A DNA stretch of 24,870 bases, from positions 1 to 24,870 of the forward strand of contig SLSQ01000222.1 of the NCBI GenBank assembly GCA_007130355.1. Reading direction: 5' to 3'. The notes beneath the pieces are model-generated. The model saw only the letters and a program-made list of their open reading frames with translations. It had not been told where the DNA came from and ran no database searches. The translations under genes and the position numbers were made by a program. This document shows, piece by piece, positions 7,513 through 15,499 of this stretch (position 1 is its first letter; each line of letters opens with the position of its first letter). Origin of the DNA: Trueperaceae bacterium. GTDB taxonomy: Bacteria > Deinococcota > Deinococci > Deinococcales > Trueperaceae.

Positions 7513-9027
7513 GTGAGCCGTCGGGTTCTCTTGGCGGGCCTCTACCACGAGTCGCACACCTTCGTGGACGACACGTCTGGGCTCGACGCCTTCGACCGGC
7601 GCGTCGATCGAGAACTGCTCGGTTCCAGGGGCGACGACTCGCCGATGAGCGGCGTGATCGCCGCTGCCGACGCGTTCGGTTGGGAGTTGGTCCCGACCGT
7701 CGACTTCCGTGGGGGAGCCAGCGGGCGGGTCGAGGACGAGGTCCTCGAGGAGTACTGGCGGCTTCTGGAGCCTCGGCTACGTCGCGCCCTGCTCGAGGGG
7801 ATCGACGCGATCTTCCTGGTGCTGCACGGCGCGATGACGACGCGGTCGTGCTTCGACGGCGAAGGCGAGCTTCTGGAACGAATTCGGGCCCGGACCGGAG
7901 CGTCCGTCCCCATCTTCGGCGTCTACGACCTGCATGCCAACTTCACGCGACGCATGGCGCGGCACGCCGACTGTCTCGTCGCCTACAGGAACAATCCTCA
8001 CACCGATGCGCGCGAATCCGCCGAACGGGCCGCCACGCTGCTGCAGCGCTGCCTCGATCGTGGGCGCGTACCGCGCATGCGCATGGCGCACCCCCCGATC
8101 GTGTGGCCACCTACCGGTACGGGAACCGCCGACGAACCCATGGCGACCCTCGAGGCGATGGCCCGAGAAGCAGAGGACGGCGAAGATGCGCTCTGGGCCG
8201 TCAACGTCAACGCAGGGTTCTCCTTCGCGGACGTGCCCGAGGCGGGCGTGAGCTTCTCCGTAGCCGGCCTGGACGATGCGGTAGCGGCCACCGTCCTGCG
8301 CCGACTCGCCTCCAAGGCGGAGGAAGTCAAGGAGCTGGGCAACGTCGTCGACACGCCCATCGACGAGGTACTGCAGGGGCTCGAACCCAACGCGGACGGC
8401 CCGATCGTCCTGGTGGAACCGGCCGACAACATCGGGGGCGGGGCTCCTGGCGACGGGACCGGCGTACTCCGGGCGTTCCTGCGGCACGGGGTGAAGAACG
8501 CCGGCGTGATCATCGCCGACCCCGCCGCCGTCCGCGCGCTCGGTGGGCTCGCACCGGGCGGCACGACCGAGCTGAGCATCGGGGGCAAGGGCAGCCGCCT
8601 CGATCCCGGTCCGGTCACGTTGCGCGTCGAGCTCGTGTCGTCGAGCGACGGACGTTTCGAACTCGAGGATCCCCACAGCCACCTGGCCGCGATGCGAGGT
8701 CGGCACGTCGACATGGGACCGAGCGCGGTCGTGCGGTACGACTCGATCACGATCCTCCTGACCACGAGCAAGACGCCCCCCTTCGACCTGGGCCAGTGGC
8801 GCAGCCAGGGCGTCGAACCCGAAGCCCTCAGCTTCATCGGCGTCAAGGCTGCCGTAGCGCACCGACGCGCCTACGATCGGATCGCTGCCGAGAGCCATAC
8901 GGTGGGGACGAGCGGCCCCTGCTCCAGCGACCTGCGGAAGCTGCCGTACCGAAACCTCTCGCGACCGATCTACCCGCTCGACGACGCCGCGGCTGCGACC
9001 GCGGGCAGCGAGGCGAGCGATGCGTAG
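7513..9027 (+). CDS. M81-family metallopeptidase (MlrC-like)
   Basis: 504 residues, a usual length for the family. M81 is named after MlrC (microcystinase C), a zinc enzyme that cleaves linearised microcystin and shorter peptides; most members have unknown substrates. Visible signatures are GLYHESHTF at about 9-17, LHGAM, YDLHANFT, a YRNNPHTDARESA segment, and DNIGGGAPGDGT where the C-terminal domain begins. There is no signal peptide, so it acts in the cytoplasm. The start is a GTG with a weak ribosome-binding site; it overlaps the stop of a 47-codon frame by four bases. Two importer permeases follow after a 96-base gap, so the enzyme probably processes what they bring in. A link to microcystin itself is not supported, because no mlrA, mlrB or mlrD homologue is present. 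Confidence 0.9.
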   Translation: MSRRVLLAGLYHESHTFVDDTSGLDAFDRRVDRELLGSRGDDSPMSGVIAAADAFGWELVPTVDFRGGASGRVEDEVLEEYWRLLEPRLRRALLEGIDAIFLVLHGAMTTRSCFDGEGELLERIRARTGASVPIFGVYDLHANFTRRMARHADCLVAYRNNPHTDARESAERAATLLQRCLDRGRVPRMRMAHPPIVWPPTGTGTADEPMATLEAMAREAEDGEDALWAVNVNAGFSFADVPEAGVSFSVAGLDDAVAATVLRRLASKAEEVKELGNVVDTPIDEVLQGLEPNADGPIVLVEPADNIGGGAPGDGTGVLRAFLRHGVKNAGVIIADPAAVRALGGLAPGGTTELSIGGKGSRLDPGPVTLRVELVSSSDGRFELEDPHSHLAAMRGRHVDMGPSAVVRYDSITILLTTSKTPPFDLGQWRSQGVEPEALSFIGVKAAVAHRRAYDRIAAESHTVGTSGPCSSDLRKLPYRNLSRPIYPLDDAAAATAGSEASDA

Positions 9028-9123
9028 GGGGACTCGTCCACGCACCGTCGCCACGCGGAGCCGTCGAGCATGAGCTGCTCGGCGACCCCGCCTACGCGCC
9101 CCGGAGAGGCCGGATAACCGCAG

Positions 9124-10071
9124 ATGCCGATCTTCACCTATGCCGTCCGGAGGTTGCTCCTCGCGATTCCGACGGTGCTCGTGATCGTCACGGCGCTGTT
9201 CCTGCTCGTGCGCATCGTACCGGGCGACGCTGCGGTAGCCGCGCTGGGCGAGAACGCGACCGAGGAATCCCTCGCCGCGCTCCGTAGCCAGTACGGACTC
9301 GATCGCCCCCTCGCCGTGCAGTACGCGACCTACATGGGCGACCTGCTTCGTGGCGATCTAGGGGTGTCGTTGGCGACCCGTCGGCCCGTGGGGTCCCTTC
9401 TGGCCGCCAACTACCAGTACACGTTGGATCTCATGTTCGGTAGCCTCTTCGTCGCCATCTTGCTCGGCGTTCCGTCGGGCATCTACTCGGCCGTGCACCG
9501 TGGGCGCGTCTCCGACGGAATACTGCGGATCGTATCGTTGCTCGGGATCTCGACGCCGCCGTTCTACCTGGGCGTGCTCCTCCTGCTGCTCTTCTCCGTT
9601 CAGTTGAGCTGGTTTCCTGTTCTGGGGGCAGGAGATCTGTCGGATCCGGTGGAGAGGCTCCGCTACCTGGTGCTTCCCGCGTTCACCGGAGGGATCGGCA
9701 TCGCCTCGTACCTCACGCGCGTGACCCGCTCGGCCATGCTGAACGTCCTAGGGGAGGACTACCTGCGGACCGCCGAGGCGAAAGGTGTTCGTCCCCTGCT
9801 CATCACGTACAAGCACGCGCTCAGGAACGCGCTGATCCCGGTCGCTACGGTCACGGGCATCTACGTGACGGTGCTGATCGGCAACGCGGTGCTCATCGAG
9901 ATCGTCTTCAGTCGACCTGGGTTCGGTCGGCTGTTGGTGGGATCCGTGCTCCAGCGGGACTACTTCACCATCCAGTCGGTCATGGCGGTCTTCGCCGTGA
10001 TCGTGGTCGTCACCAATCTCGTGATCGACTTGATCTACGTCCTCATCGACCCGAGGGTGCGCTATGGATGA
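9124..10071 (+). CDS. ABC transporter permease, DppB type (locus 1)
   Basis: 315 residues with six predicted membrane helices, the first at about 9-30 (RRLLLAIPTVLVIVTALFLLV). It is one half of the membrane channel of a peptide/nickel-type ABC importer. The family signature after helix 1 is visible (VRIVPGDAAVAALGENATEESLAALRSQYGLDRPLAVQY). The EAA loop that contacts the ATPase is EDYLRTAEAKG followed by HALRNALIP. The C-terminus LIYVLIDPRVRYG is typical of DppB proteins. GGAGAGG lies about 14 bases before the ATG, a rather long spacing. The stop overlaps the start of the next permease by 8 bases. Its binding protein is most likely the divergent one at 5190-6752. Confidence 0.93.
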   Translation: MPIFTYAVRRLLLAIPTVLVIVTALFLLVRIVPGDAAVAALGENATEESLAALRSQYGLDRPLAVQYATYMGDLLRGDLGVSLATRRPVGSLLAANYQYTLDLMFGSLFVAILLGVPSGIYSAVHRGRVSDGILRIVSLLGISTPPFYLGVLLLLLFSVQLSWFPVLGAGDLSDPVERLRYLVLPAFTGGIGIASYLTRVTRSAMLNVLGEDYLRTAEAKGVRPLLITYKHALRNALIPVATVTGIYVTVLIGNAVLIEIVFSRPGFGRLLVGSVLQRDYFTIQSVMAVFAVIVVVTNLVIDLIYVLIDPRVRYG

Positions 10072-11044
10072 CCGCAGTCCCGAACCCAACGACGTGCGAC
10101 GGCACGGGGACGGATTCCAATCCCATGGCCCAGAGGGCACCGAGGACCGTGACATGGAACGACAGGACACGACCGCGCCAGCTCTTCAGGCCCAGAACTC
10201 CGAGGGGTCCGGGCGCCGTACTCTGCGCGCGAAACTCCTGAAGAACACGTTGGCCCGCATCGGCATGGCGGGTATCGCCATCATGGTCGTCGTCGCGGCC
10301 TTCGGCCCGCTCGTGATGCCGCACGATCCCTTCAAGCAGGACCTGTTCAACAGGCTGTCGCCCCCTTCCGCCGAGTTCCTGATGGGTACCGACCAGTACG
10401 GAAGGGACGTACTGAGCCGAACGATCATGGGGACGCGCTATTCCGTGCTCATCGGCTTCGTTTCGGCGTTCGCCGCGTTCGTCATCGGCACCGCGTTGGG
10501 GATCCTGAGCGGGTACGTCGGGGGGCGGCTCGATCAACTCATGAACGAGGTCGTGAACGTCATGATGGTCTTCCCGGGGATCCTGCTGGGGATCCTCATC
10601 GTCGCCGTGCTCGGGCCGAGCTTCACGAATCTCGTCGTCACCATCACGCTCATCCTGGCTCCCCGCTTCGTGCGCGTGAGCCGCGGTTTGGCGATCGCCT
10701 TGAAGGAGCGGGACTTCATCATGGCCGCTCACGCGCTGGGCCAGAGCCGGCTACGCGTCATGGCGCGGCACATTCTGCCGAACCTCGTGTCCGAGGTGCT
10801 CGTGATGGCGACGTTGTGGACCTCCACGGCGATTCTCGCCGAGGCCGGCCTCAGCTTCCTAGGCCTCGGAATCCAGCCGCCGTTGCCGAGCTGGGGAGGA
10901 ATGATTCGCGACGGAATCGACATCATTCAACGCGCGCCGTGGCTTTCGGTCTATCCCGGGTTGGCGATCGTCGTCACCGTGCTGAGCCTCAACCTGGTGG
11001 GCGACGGGGTACGAGACGCCATCGACCCACGCCTGTCCAACTGA
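10064..11044 (+). CDS. ABC transporter permease, DppC type (locus 1)
   Basis: 326 residues and the partner of the preceding DppB-type permease, with which it should form the channel heterodimer. The ATG at 10064 overlaps the previous stop within ATGGATGA, and GAGGG lies 7 bases upstream. This gives an unusually long, charged N-terminal extension of about 55 residues before the first helix; an internal ATG at 10154 would shorten it by 30 residues. The DppC features are a first helix at about 66-84, the DPFKQDLFNRLSPPS loop, MGTDQYGRDVLSR, the EAA loop RDFIMAAHALGQSRLRVMARHILPN, and LSFLGLGIQPPLPSWG near the end. No dppD or dppF ATPase gene follows; the next gene converges from the other strand after 87 bases. 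The transporter must borrow ATPases encoded elsewhere. Confidence 0.93.
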   Translation: MDDRSPEPNDVRRHGDGFQSHGPEGTEDRDMERQDTTAPALQAQNSEGSGRRTLRAKLLKNTLARIGMAGIAIMVVVAAFGPLVMPHDPFKQDLFNRLSPPSAEFLMGTDQYGRDVLSRTIMGTRYSVLIGFVSAFAAFVIGTALGILSGYVGGRLDQLMNEVVNVMMVFPGILLGILIVAVLGPSFTNLVVTITLILAPRFVRVSRGLAIALKERDFIMAAHALGQSRLRVMARHILPNLVSEVLVMATLWTSTAILAEAGLSFLGLGIQPPLPSWGGMIRDGIDIIQRAPWLSVYPGLAIVVTVLSLNLVGDGVRDAIDPRLSN

Positions 11045-11131
11045 CGGACGGGCCACGACCGAACCGCCGTCGTCGGTCCGGGGGCATCGACGGGGCGACG
11101 CAGGACCGGACGACGGCGTGCGCGGCCGCGC

Positions 11132-12133
11132 TCACACGCCCTTGGCGTACTCTCCCGGGAGCTCGTGGTCGCGCCCCAGCGCGAGCGCCGCCTCGTGCGC
11201 CCAGTACGGCGTCCGTAGCAACGCCTTGCCGATCAGGACCAGATCGGTCATCGACTCGCGCACGGCGAAGTCGGCGAGCGCCGGCGAGTTCATCTGACCG
11301 ACGGTGGCGACCGGTACTTCGGACGTATCGCGCACCGTGGTCGCGTGGCGAAGGTGGTACCCGGGATAGGCCTCCGGGCGTGCCGGTCCGTTGCCGCCGG
11401 TCGACACGTCGAACAGGTCGACGCCCGCCTCGACCAGCTTCGGGAGGATCGGGAGCAGGTGCGTCGGTCCGTAGCCGCCGGGTTGGTACTCCTGCATGCT
11501 GATCCGGAGCATCAGCGGCAGCTGCGACGGGATGCGGGCCTTGACCGCTCGGACCACGTCGATCGCGAAGCGGGCGGGGTCGGCGTATTCGTCGTCGCGC
11601 AGGTTCGAGATCGGGGAGAGGAACTGGTGGATCAGGTACCCGTGCGCGCCGTGCAGCTCGATGACGTCCACGCCGGCATCGACCGCGAGTTCGGCGGACC
11701 GGGCGAACGCCTCGACGAGGCCCTGGATCTCGTCGACCGTCAACGCCCGGGGCGTCGCGCGCCCTTCGGCGAACGGCACGGCCGACGGGGCGACCGGATC
11801 GTCCAACGTGCTCTTGCGGCCGGCGTGCGCGATCTGGATGCCGAAGGCGGCGCCTTCGGCATGCACCTCGTCGGCGACGCGGCGGAAGGCGTCGGACTGC
11901 GCTCGGTTCCACAGGCCGAGGCATCCTTCGTTGATGCGGCCACGGGGCTCGACGTCCGTCATCTCGGTCAGGATCAGTCCCGTACCGCCCAGCGCGCGGC
12001 TTCGGTAGTGGGTCCGGTGCCAATCGTGGGGGACTCCGTCCCCTTCGGCGCGGTACTGGCACATCGGCGACATGCCGATGCGGTTGCGGATCGTGACGTT
12101 CCCGATCTTCATCGGGTCGAACAGGCCTGCCAT
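11132..12133 (-). CDS. Old Yellow Enzyme-family NADH:flavin oxidoreductase (YqjM-like)
   Basis: 333 residues, a TIM-barrel FMN enzyme that reduces activated C=C bonds (enones and related acceptors) with NAD(P)H. Signatures are LFDPMKIGNVTIRNRIGMSPMCQY near the N-terminus, including the cysteine in PMCQY typical of the YqjM class, then HAGRKS, and ELHGAHGYLIHQFLSPISN-RDDEY. The C-terminal GQMNSPALADFAV and DLVLIGKALLRTPYWA match the phosphate-binding and end helices. Its ATG shares one base with the stop of the M28-like gene (TGATG), so translation is probably coupled, and it is the last gene of the minus-strand operon. An ene-reductase in a peptide-degradation operon suggests a substrate with a conjugated double bond, but that is inference. 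2,4-dienoyl-CoA reductases are ruled out by length. Confidence 0.92.
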   Translation of the reverse strand: MAGLFDPMKIGNVTIRNRIGMSPMCQYRAEGDGVPHDWHRTHYRSRALGGTGLILTEMTDVEPRGRINEGCLGLWNRAQSDAFRRVADEVHAEGAAFGIQIAHAGRKSTLDDPVAPSAVPFAEGRATPRALTVDEIQGLVEAFARSAELAVDAGVDVIELHGAHGYLIHQFLSPISNLRDDEYADPARFAIDVVRAVKARIPSQLPLMLRISMQEYQPGGYGPTHLLPILPKLVEAGVDLFDVSTGGNGPARPEAYPGYHLRHATTVRDTSEVPVATVGQMNSPALADFAVRESMTDLVLIGKALLRTPYWAHEAALALGRDHELPGEYAKGV

Positions 12134-13830
12134 CAGTCGGACTCCCATCGGTTCAGGGCGCGGTCGGCGACGTCGAGCGCTTCGGCGAGACGCCATTCCA
12201 CCGCGTTCAGCTTGCGCCGCGCGCTCACCGCCAGGTGCCGGCGCGCGTCCGCATCGGTCGTCTCGGCCAACTCCCGCACCTTGGCGAGAATCGGGACCGG
12301 GGACTGGGCGAGGGCGGGATCGTGCTCGTGCACCGATCCCGCCACGTACTCGAGCGGCACCAGGCGCTGCGCGAGCGCCTTCTGCACGCGCCACGCGTTC
12401 GGGTCGGGCGTCGCGTCCCACCGCTCCTCGAGGCGCGCGACCTTGTCGGCCAGCTCGGCGCTGCGTTCGACGGCCCGCGACAGGTCGGCAGCGTCGCCGA
12501 CGGCGGTCGCGAGGTCCTCCAGCCGCCCGTGCAGGTCGCGCGCGGTGCGGCTGTAGCGGAGGGGAAGGACCGTCGCGGCGCAGAGCCGATGGATCAGGCG
12601 CGCGTAGAGGCGGCAGTCGCGGGCCAGGAGCTCCGGGTCGACCTTGTCGATCGTGTCCTCGGGCGTGTGCCACCACCATCCGAACCCGCCGGCCCGCGTC
12701 CCTCCGAACAGCGCGCCGAACGCGTCGCTCGCGACGGAGGGGACGGCGGGCTGTTCGGACAGCCCCATCCAGACGCTCGACACGCCGTGGCCCCAGAAGC
12801 TCTGGTCGCCGGCCCGGCCGTAGCGGACCCCTTCGTACGGCCGGTCGCTCTCGGTCGAGATGACGTCGGCGGCGACGTCGTACGTCTCCGGCATGCACGG
12901 GGCCTGCGTCAAGTCCGTCGCGCCGCGCCCGCCGACCGAGTCGATGTTGACGTGCACCAGCGCCCGGGTGCGGAGCTCCTCGTCGTGGTGGTCGGCGTAC
13001 CACTGGCTCCCTGCGTAGCGGCCGTGCGAGTGGCCGGACCAGAAGACGATTCGGAGGTCGCGCCGCAGTTCCGCACGTCGGCCCGCCAGGACGGTGGCGA
13101 CCTCGAGCATCGTCGCGTTCGCGGCCCCGTTGTCCATGGCGCCGAGGTGCCAGGCGTCGACGTGGCCGCTGAAGAGGACCAGGCTCCCGTCGCCGGACTC
13201 GGCCTTCAGGGTGGCCTCGAGCAGCGGTAGGGACCTCCACCCGGTGTCGACCTCGGTGCGCAGGGTGGCCGGTTCGGCGTTCGCGACGCCGGCGTCGAGA
13301 CGGGCCGCTGCATCGGCGGCGACGGACACGACCGGAATCGCGGGCAGCTCGCGGCGCGCCTCGTCGTCGGGACTGCCCCAGACGGGGCTGACGCCCATCT
13401 CGTAGCGTTGCTCGGCGTTGACGAACACGGCGCCGGACGCGCCGCGCAGCCACAGGGAGCGGACGGCGCTGGGACTGGCGATGCCTCGCGCGATCGCGAT
13501 CCGGCCCGATACGTCGGGCGCGTCGTCGGCCACGAGGGGCGCGGTGACGCCCGGGGTCGGGGCGGCCAAGGCGTGCGTGATGCACGACACGTCGTCGCTC
13601 CCGACGGTGAGCGAAGCGGATCCGGGCACGCTGACGAACCCGGGGTGCTCGAGGCGCCGGATCTGGTAGCCGGCGGAGCGAAGCACCCGTTCGGCGTAGT
13701 CGAACGCTGCGGCCTCTTCGGGGCTGCCCGAGGTACGTACGGTGGTGGCGAACGGTTCGAGGTGCCGCCAGAGGCGGTCCGCATCGACCTGCTCGGCAGG
13801 GAGGGAGGCGAAAGGTTCGGCGTGCGTCAT
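12133..13830 (-). CDS. M28-family-like metallopeptidase with altered active-site motif
   Basis: 565 residues. The fold is M28 (Zn aminopeptidase/carboxypeptidase) with a protease-associated-like insert at about 80-195. Several metal-ligand segments are present: SGHVDAW with H223, GAMDNGAANA with D233, HVNIDSVG with D297, and WWWHTPEDTIDKV with H388. However, the usual Glu-Glu pair (general base and bridging ligand, in an EExGxxGS-type stretch) is replaced by SGHSHGRYAGS, with H267, S268 and H269. The C-terminal 150 residues are mostly helical and charged, an extension beyond the catalytic core. There is no signal peptide. The ATG overlaps the creatininase stop (ATGA), and the stop overlaps the next start. 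It is either a divergent peptidase subgroup using His or a non-hydrolytic relative; the family call is good, the activity uncertain. Confidence 0.85.
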   Translation of the reverse strand: MTHAEPFASLPAEQVDADRLWRHLEPFATTVRTSGSPEEAAAFDYAERVLRSAGYQIRRLEHPGFVSVPGSASLTVGSDDVSCITHALAAPTPGVTAPLVADDAPDVSGRIAIARGIASPSAVRSLWLRGASGAVFVNAEQRYEMGVSPVWGSPDDEARRELPAIPVVSVAADAAARLDAGVANAEPATLRTEVDTGWRSLPLLEATLKAESGDGSLVLFSGHVDAWHLGAMDNGAANATMLEVATVLAGRRAELRRDLRIVFWSGHSHGRYAGSQWYADHHDEELRTRALVHVNIDSVGGRGATDLTQAPCMPETYDVAADVISTESDRPYEGVRYGRAGDQSFWGHGVSSVWMGLSEQPAVPSVASDAFGALFGGTRAGGFGWWWHTPEDTIDKVDPELLARDCRLYARLIHRLCAATVLPLRYSRTARDLHGRLEDLATAVGDAADLSRAVERSAELADKVARLEERWDATPDPNAWRVQKALAQRLVPLEYVAGSVHEHDPALAQSPVPILAKVRELAETTDADARRHLAVSARRKLNAVEWRLAEALDVADRALNRWESD

Positions 13831-14633
13831 GGTCGGGATCCTTGGCTCAGGGGCGGTAGGAGGGCCTGGACGCGGCCCGCCAGCTCTTCGGCCACCGCGT
13901 CCAGGAACAGTTCGCCCTGTTCGGCGGTCGCGCCGCGCGGGTCGCCCCAGGTGCCGTGGGGCACGTGGGAACGGAGGTCCCGGGCGACGGAGGTGACGGC
14001 GGGGTCGCGTGTGGCGGCGAGGTAATCGGTCATGTCGACGACGGGGGGAGCGAGGTCCAGGTCGACCAGGTCCGGCCGTTCGGCCAGCACGGCGGCCGTC
14101 TCTTGCTCGCCGCCGTGCGCGCCCCACGGGTCGGAGAGTCGGGCGGGCCAACGGTCCTGTACCGCGCCCGTGAAGGCGGGGGCGGTCTGGACGGCCAGCA
14201 TGTGCGCGTGCACGAGCGTGGCGTCGGGGACGACGTCCAGCAGTTCGCTGCGGGCGAGTTCGATCGCGATGCGGTTGCCCCCGTGGCCGCTGAGGAACAC
14301 GAACGAGCGGAAGCCGTGCCGTGCCTGCGTGGTCACGAGTTCGACCAGGACGGTGGCCAACGTGCGGTTCGTGAGGCTGACGCTGCCGGGGAAGGAAAGG
14401 TGGTGCGCGGCGTACCCGAACGGAAGGGGCGGGGTGGCGAGCGCGTCGATCCGCTCGGCCAAGCGCCGACCCACGCCGCGGGCGATGATCGTGTCGGTCC
14501 CGAGGGGCGCGTGGGGGCCGTGGTTCTCGGTACTTCCGAGGAGCACGACCAGCCGGTCGCGCCCGGCATGCAGGCTCCGTTCTACCTCGGTCCAGGTCAG
14601 TTCGTCGAGAAAGACGCTTCGTGGCACGGTCAT
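13827..14633 (-). CDS. creatininase-family amidohydrolase (locus 2)
   Basis: 268 residues, the same length as the locus 1 protein, but clearly diverged. The motifs are GSTENHGPHAPLGTD (Glu, His and Asp metal ligands; the usual EQHG is ENHG here), LSGHGGNR, and GAHGGEQETA in place of HAGEFETS, keeping the last Glu. AAAGGGG lies just before the ATG at 14633, which sits inside the last codons of the DppC gene (ATGA overlap). The stop overlaps the start of the M28-like gene in the same way. This tight packing between a permease and a peptidase supports a role on the imported compound, by opening a ring amide or cleaving an amide side group. The substrate is unknown. Confidence 0.9.
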   Translation of the reverse strand: MTVPRSVFLDELTWTEVERSLHAGRDRLVVLLGSTENHGPHAPLGTDTIIARGVGRRLAERIDALATPPLPFGYAAHHLSFPGSVSLTNRTLATVLVELVTTQARHGFRSFVFLSGHGGNRIAIELARSELLDVVPDATLVHAHMLAVQTAPAFTGAVQDRWPARLSDPWGAHGGEQETAAVLAERPDLVDLDLAPPVVDMTDYLAATRDPAVTSVARDLRSHVPHGTWGDPRGATAEQGELFLDAVAEELAGRVQALLPPLSQGSRP

Positions 14634-15499
14634 GCCCCTTTCGAGCGCGTGCCCAGCGCATCGGACAGGCCGTCGGCCACCAGGTTCACGGCGATGACCG
14701 TCAGGGTGAGCGCGATGCCGGGCATGGTGATGATGTGCGGTGCGATCCGGAGGTAGTTCCGACCCTCCGCGATCATGTTCCCCCACGAGGCGATCGGGGG
14801 TTGCGCCCCGAGTCCCAGGAAGCTGAGGGCCGCCTCGAGCATGATGGCGCGCGCGATGAACACGGCGCCGTACACGATGATCGGGGTGATCGTGTTCGGC
14901 AGTACGTGGCGCACGACGATGCCGACGTGGCCCGCGCCCAGCGCGCCGGCCGCCTCGACGTACTCCTTGCTCCGTAGCGACAGGACCGTGCCACGGATCA
15001 GACGGGCGAACGTCGGGAGCGTCCAGATGGCGATGGCGAGCTGGGTGTTGAACTCGCTGGGCCCGAGCGCGCTGACGATCGCGATGGCGAGCAGCAGGTA
15101 CGGGAAGGCGAGGAGCACGTCCATCACCCGCATGATCAGGTCGTCCACGATGCCGCCGACGTACCCGGCGATGGTGCCGAGGAGGACGCCGGCCACGAGC
15201 CCGATCGCGGTAGAGACGATCCCGGTACGGAGCGCGACGCGGGCGCCGTAGAGGATCCGGGAGAGGATGTCGCGCCCGAACTCGTCGGCACCGAGCCAGT
15301 ACGTCTCGTTGGGCGCGGCGCGCCGGTCGGGGAGATGCTGCTGGAACGGGTCGAACGGTGCGAGGTGCGGTGCGAAGATCGCGGCCAGCACGACCAGGAT
15401 CAGGAAGATCGTCGCGCCGACGGCGGCAGGGTTCTTCAGGTACCGGGCCAGCGCCCGGTTCCTGATGCGGAAGCCGGTGGGGGCGGTCGTCGCGGTCAT
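14630..15499 (-). CDS. ABC transporter permease, DppC type (locus 2)
   Basis: 289 residues with about six helices, the first at 25-45 (AAVGATIFLILVVLAAIFA). DppC features are HLAPFDPFQQHLPDRRAAP, WLGADEFGRDILSRILYGAR, the EAA loop KEYVEAAGALGAGHVGIVVRHVLPN, and ALSFLGLGAQPPIASWGNMI. Unlike its locus 1 counterpart it has a normal short N-terminus. The ATG at 15499 overlaps the stop of the DppB gene by four bases, and its own stop overlaps the creatininase start by four bases. It forms the importer channel with DppB at 15496-16419; the binding protein is at 16519-18090. No ATPase gene accompanies it. Confidence 0.94.
   Translation of the reverse strand: MTATTAPTGFRIRNRALARYLKNPAAVGATIFLILVVLAAIFAPHLAPFDPFQQHLPDRRAAPNETYWLGADEFGRDILSRILYGARVALRTGIVSTAIGLVAGVLLGTIAGYVGGIVDDLIMRVMDVLLAFPYLLLAIAIVSALGPSEFNTQLAIAIWTLPTFARLIRGTVLSLRSKEYVEAAGALGAGHVGIVVRHVLPNTITPIIVYGAVFIARAIMLEAALSFLGLGAQPPIASWGNMIAEGRNYLRIAPHIITMPGIALTLTVIAVNLVADGLSDALGTRSKGA

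Noticed and set aside
7513..9027. Microcystin-degradation (mlr) cluster
   Set aside because: Only an MlrC-like (M81) gene is present. No mlrA, mlrB or mlrD homologue is visible, and M81 proteins are widespread outside microcystin degraders.
5343..9287. Very long plus-strand open frame (over 1,300 codons) opposite the solute-binding-protein gene and overlapping the M81 gene
   Set aside because: It is an antisense/off-frame artefact of high GC. The protein is arginine-rich without recognisable domains, while the opposing frames hold clear family motifs.
11057..11078. Bidirectional terminator between the convergent DppC and OYE genes
   Set aside because: GACCGA and TCGGTC form only a 6-bp stem with a 10-base loop and no T-tract, too weak to call.
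12134..13585. N-terminal extension of the OYE frame
   Set aside because: This stretch is an Arg-rich shadow of the M28-like gene. The OYE homology begins at the ATG at 12133.
13831..14661. N-terminal extension of the M28-like frame
   Set aside because: The extension overlaps the creatininase gene in another frame. The ATG at 13830 with the ATGA overlap gives a normal start for the M28 fold.
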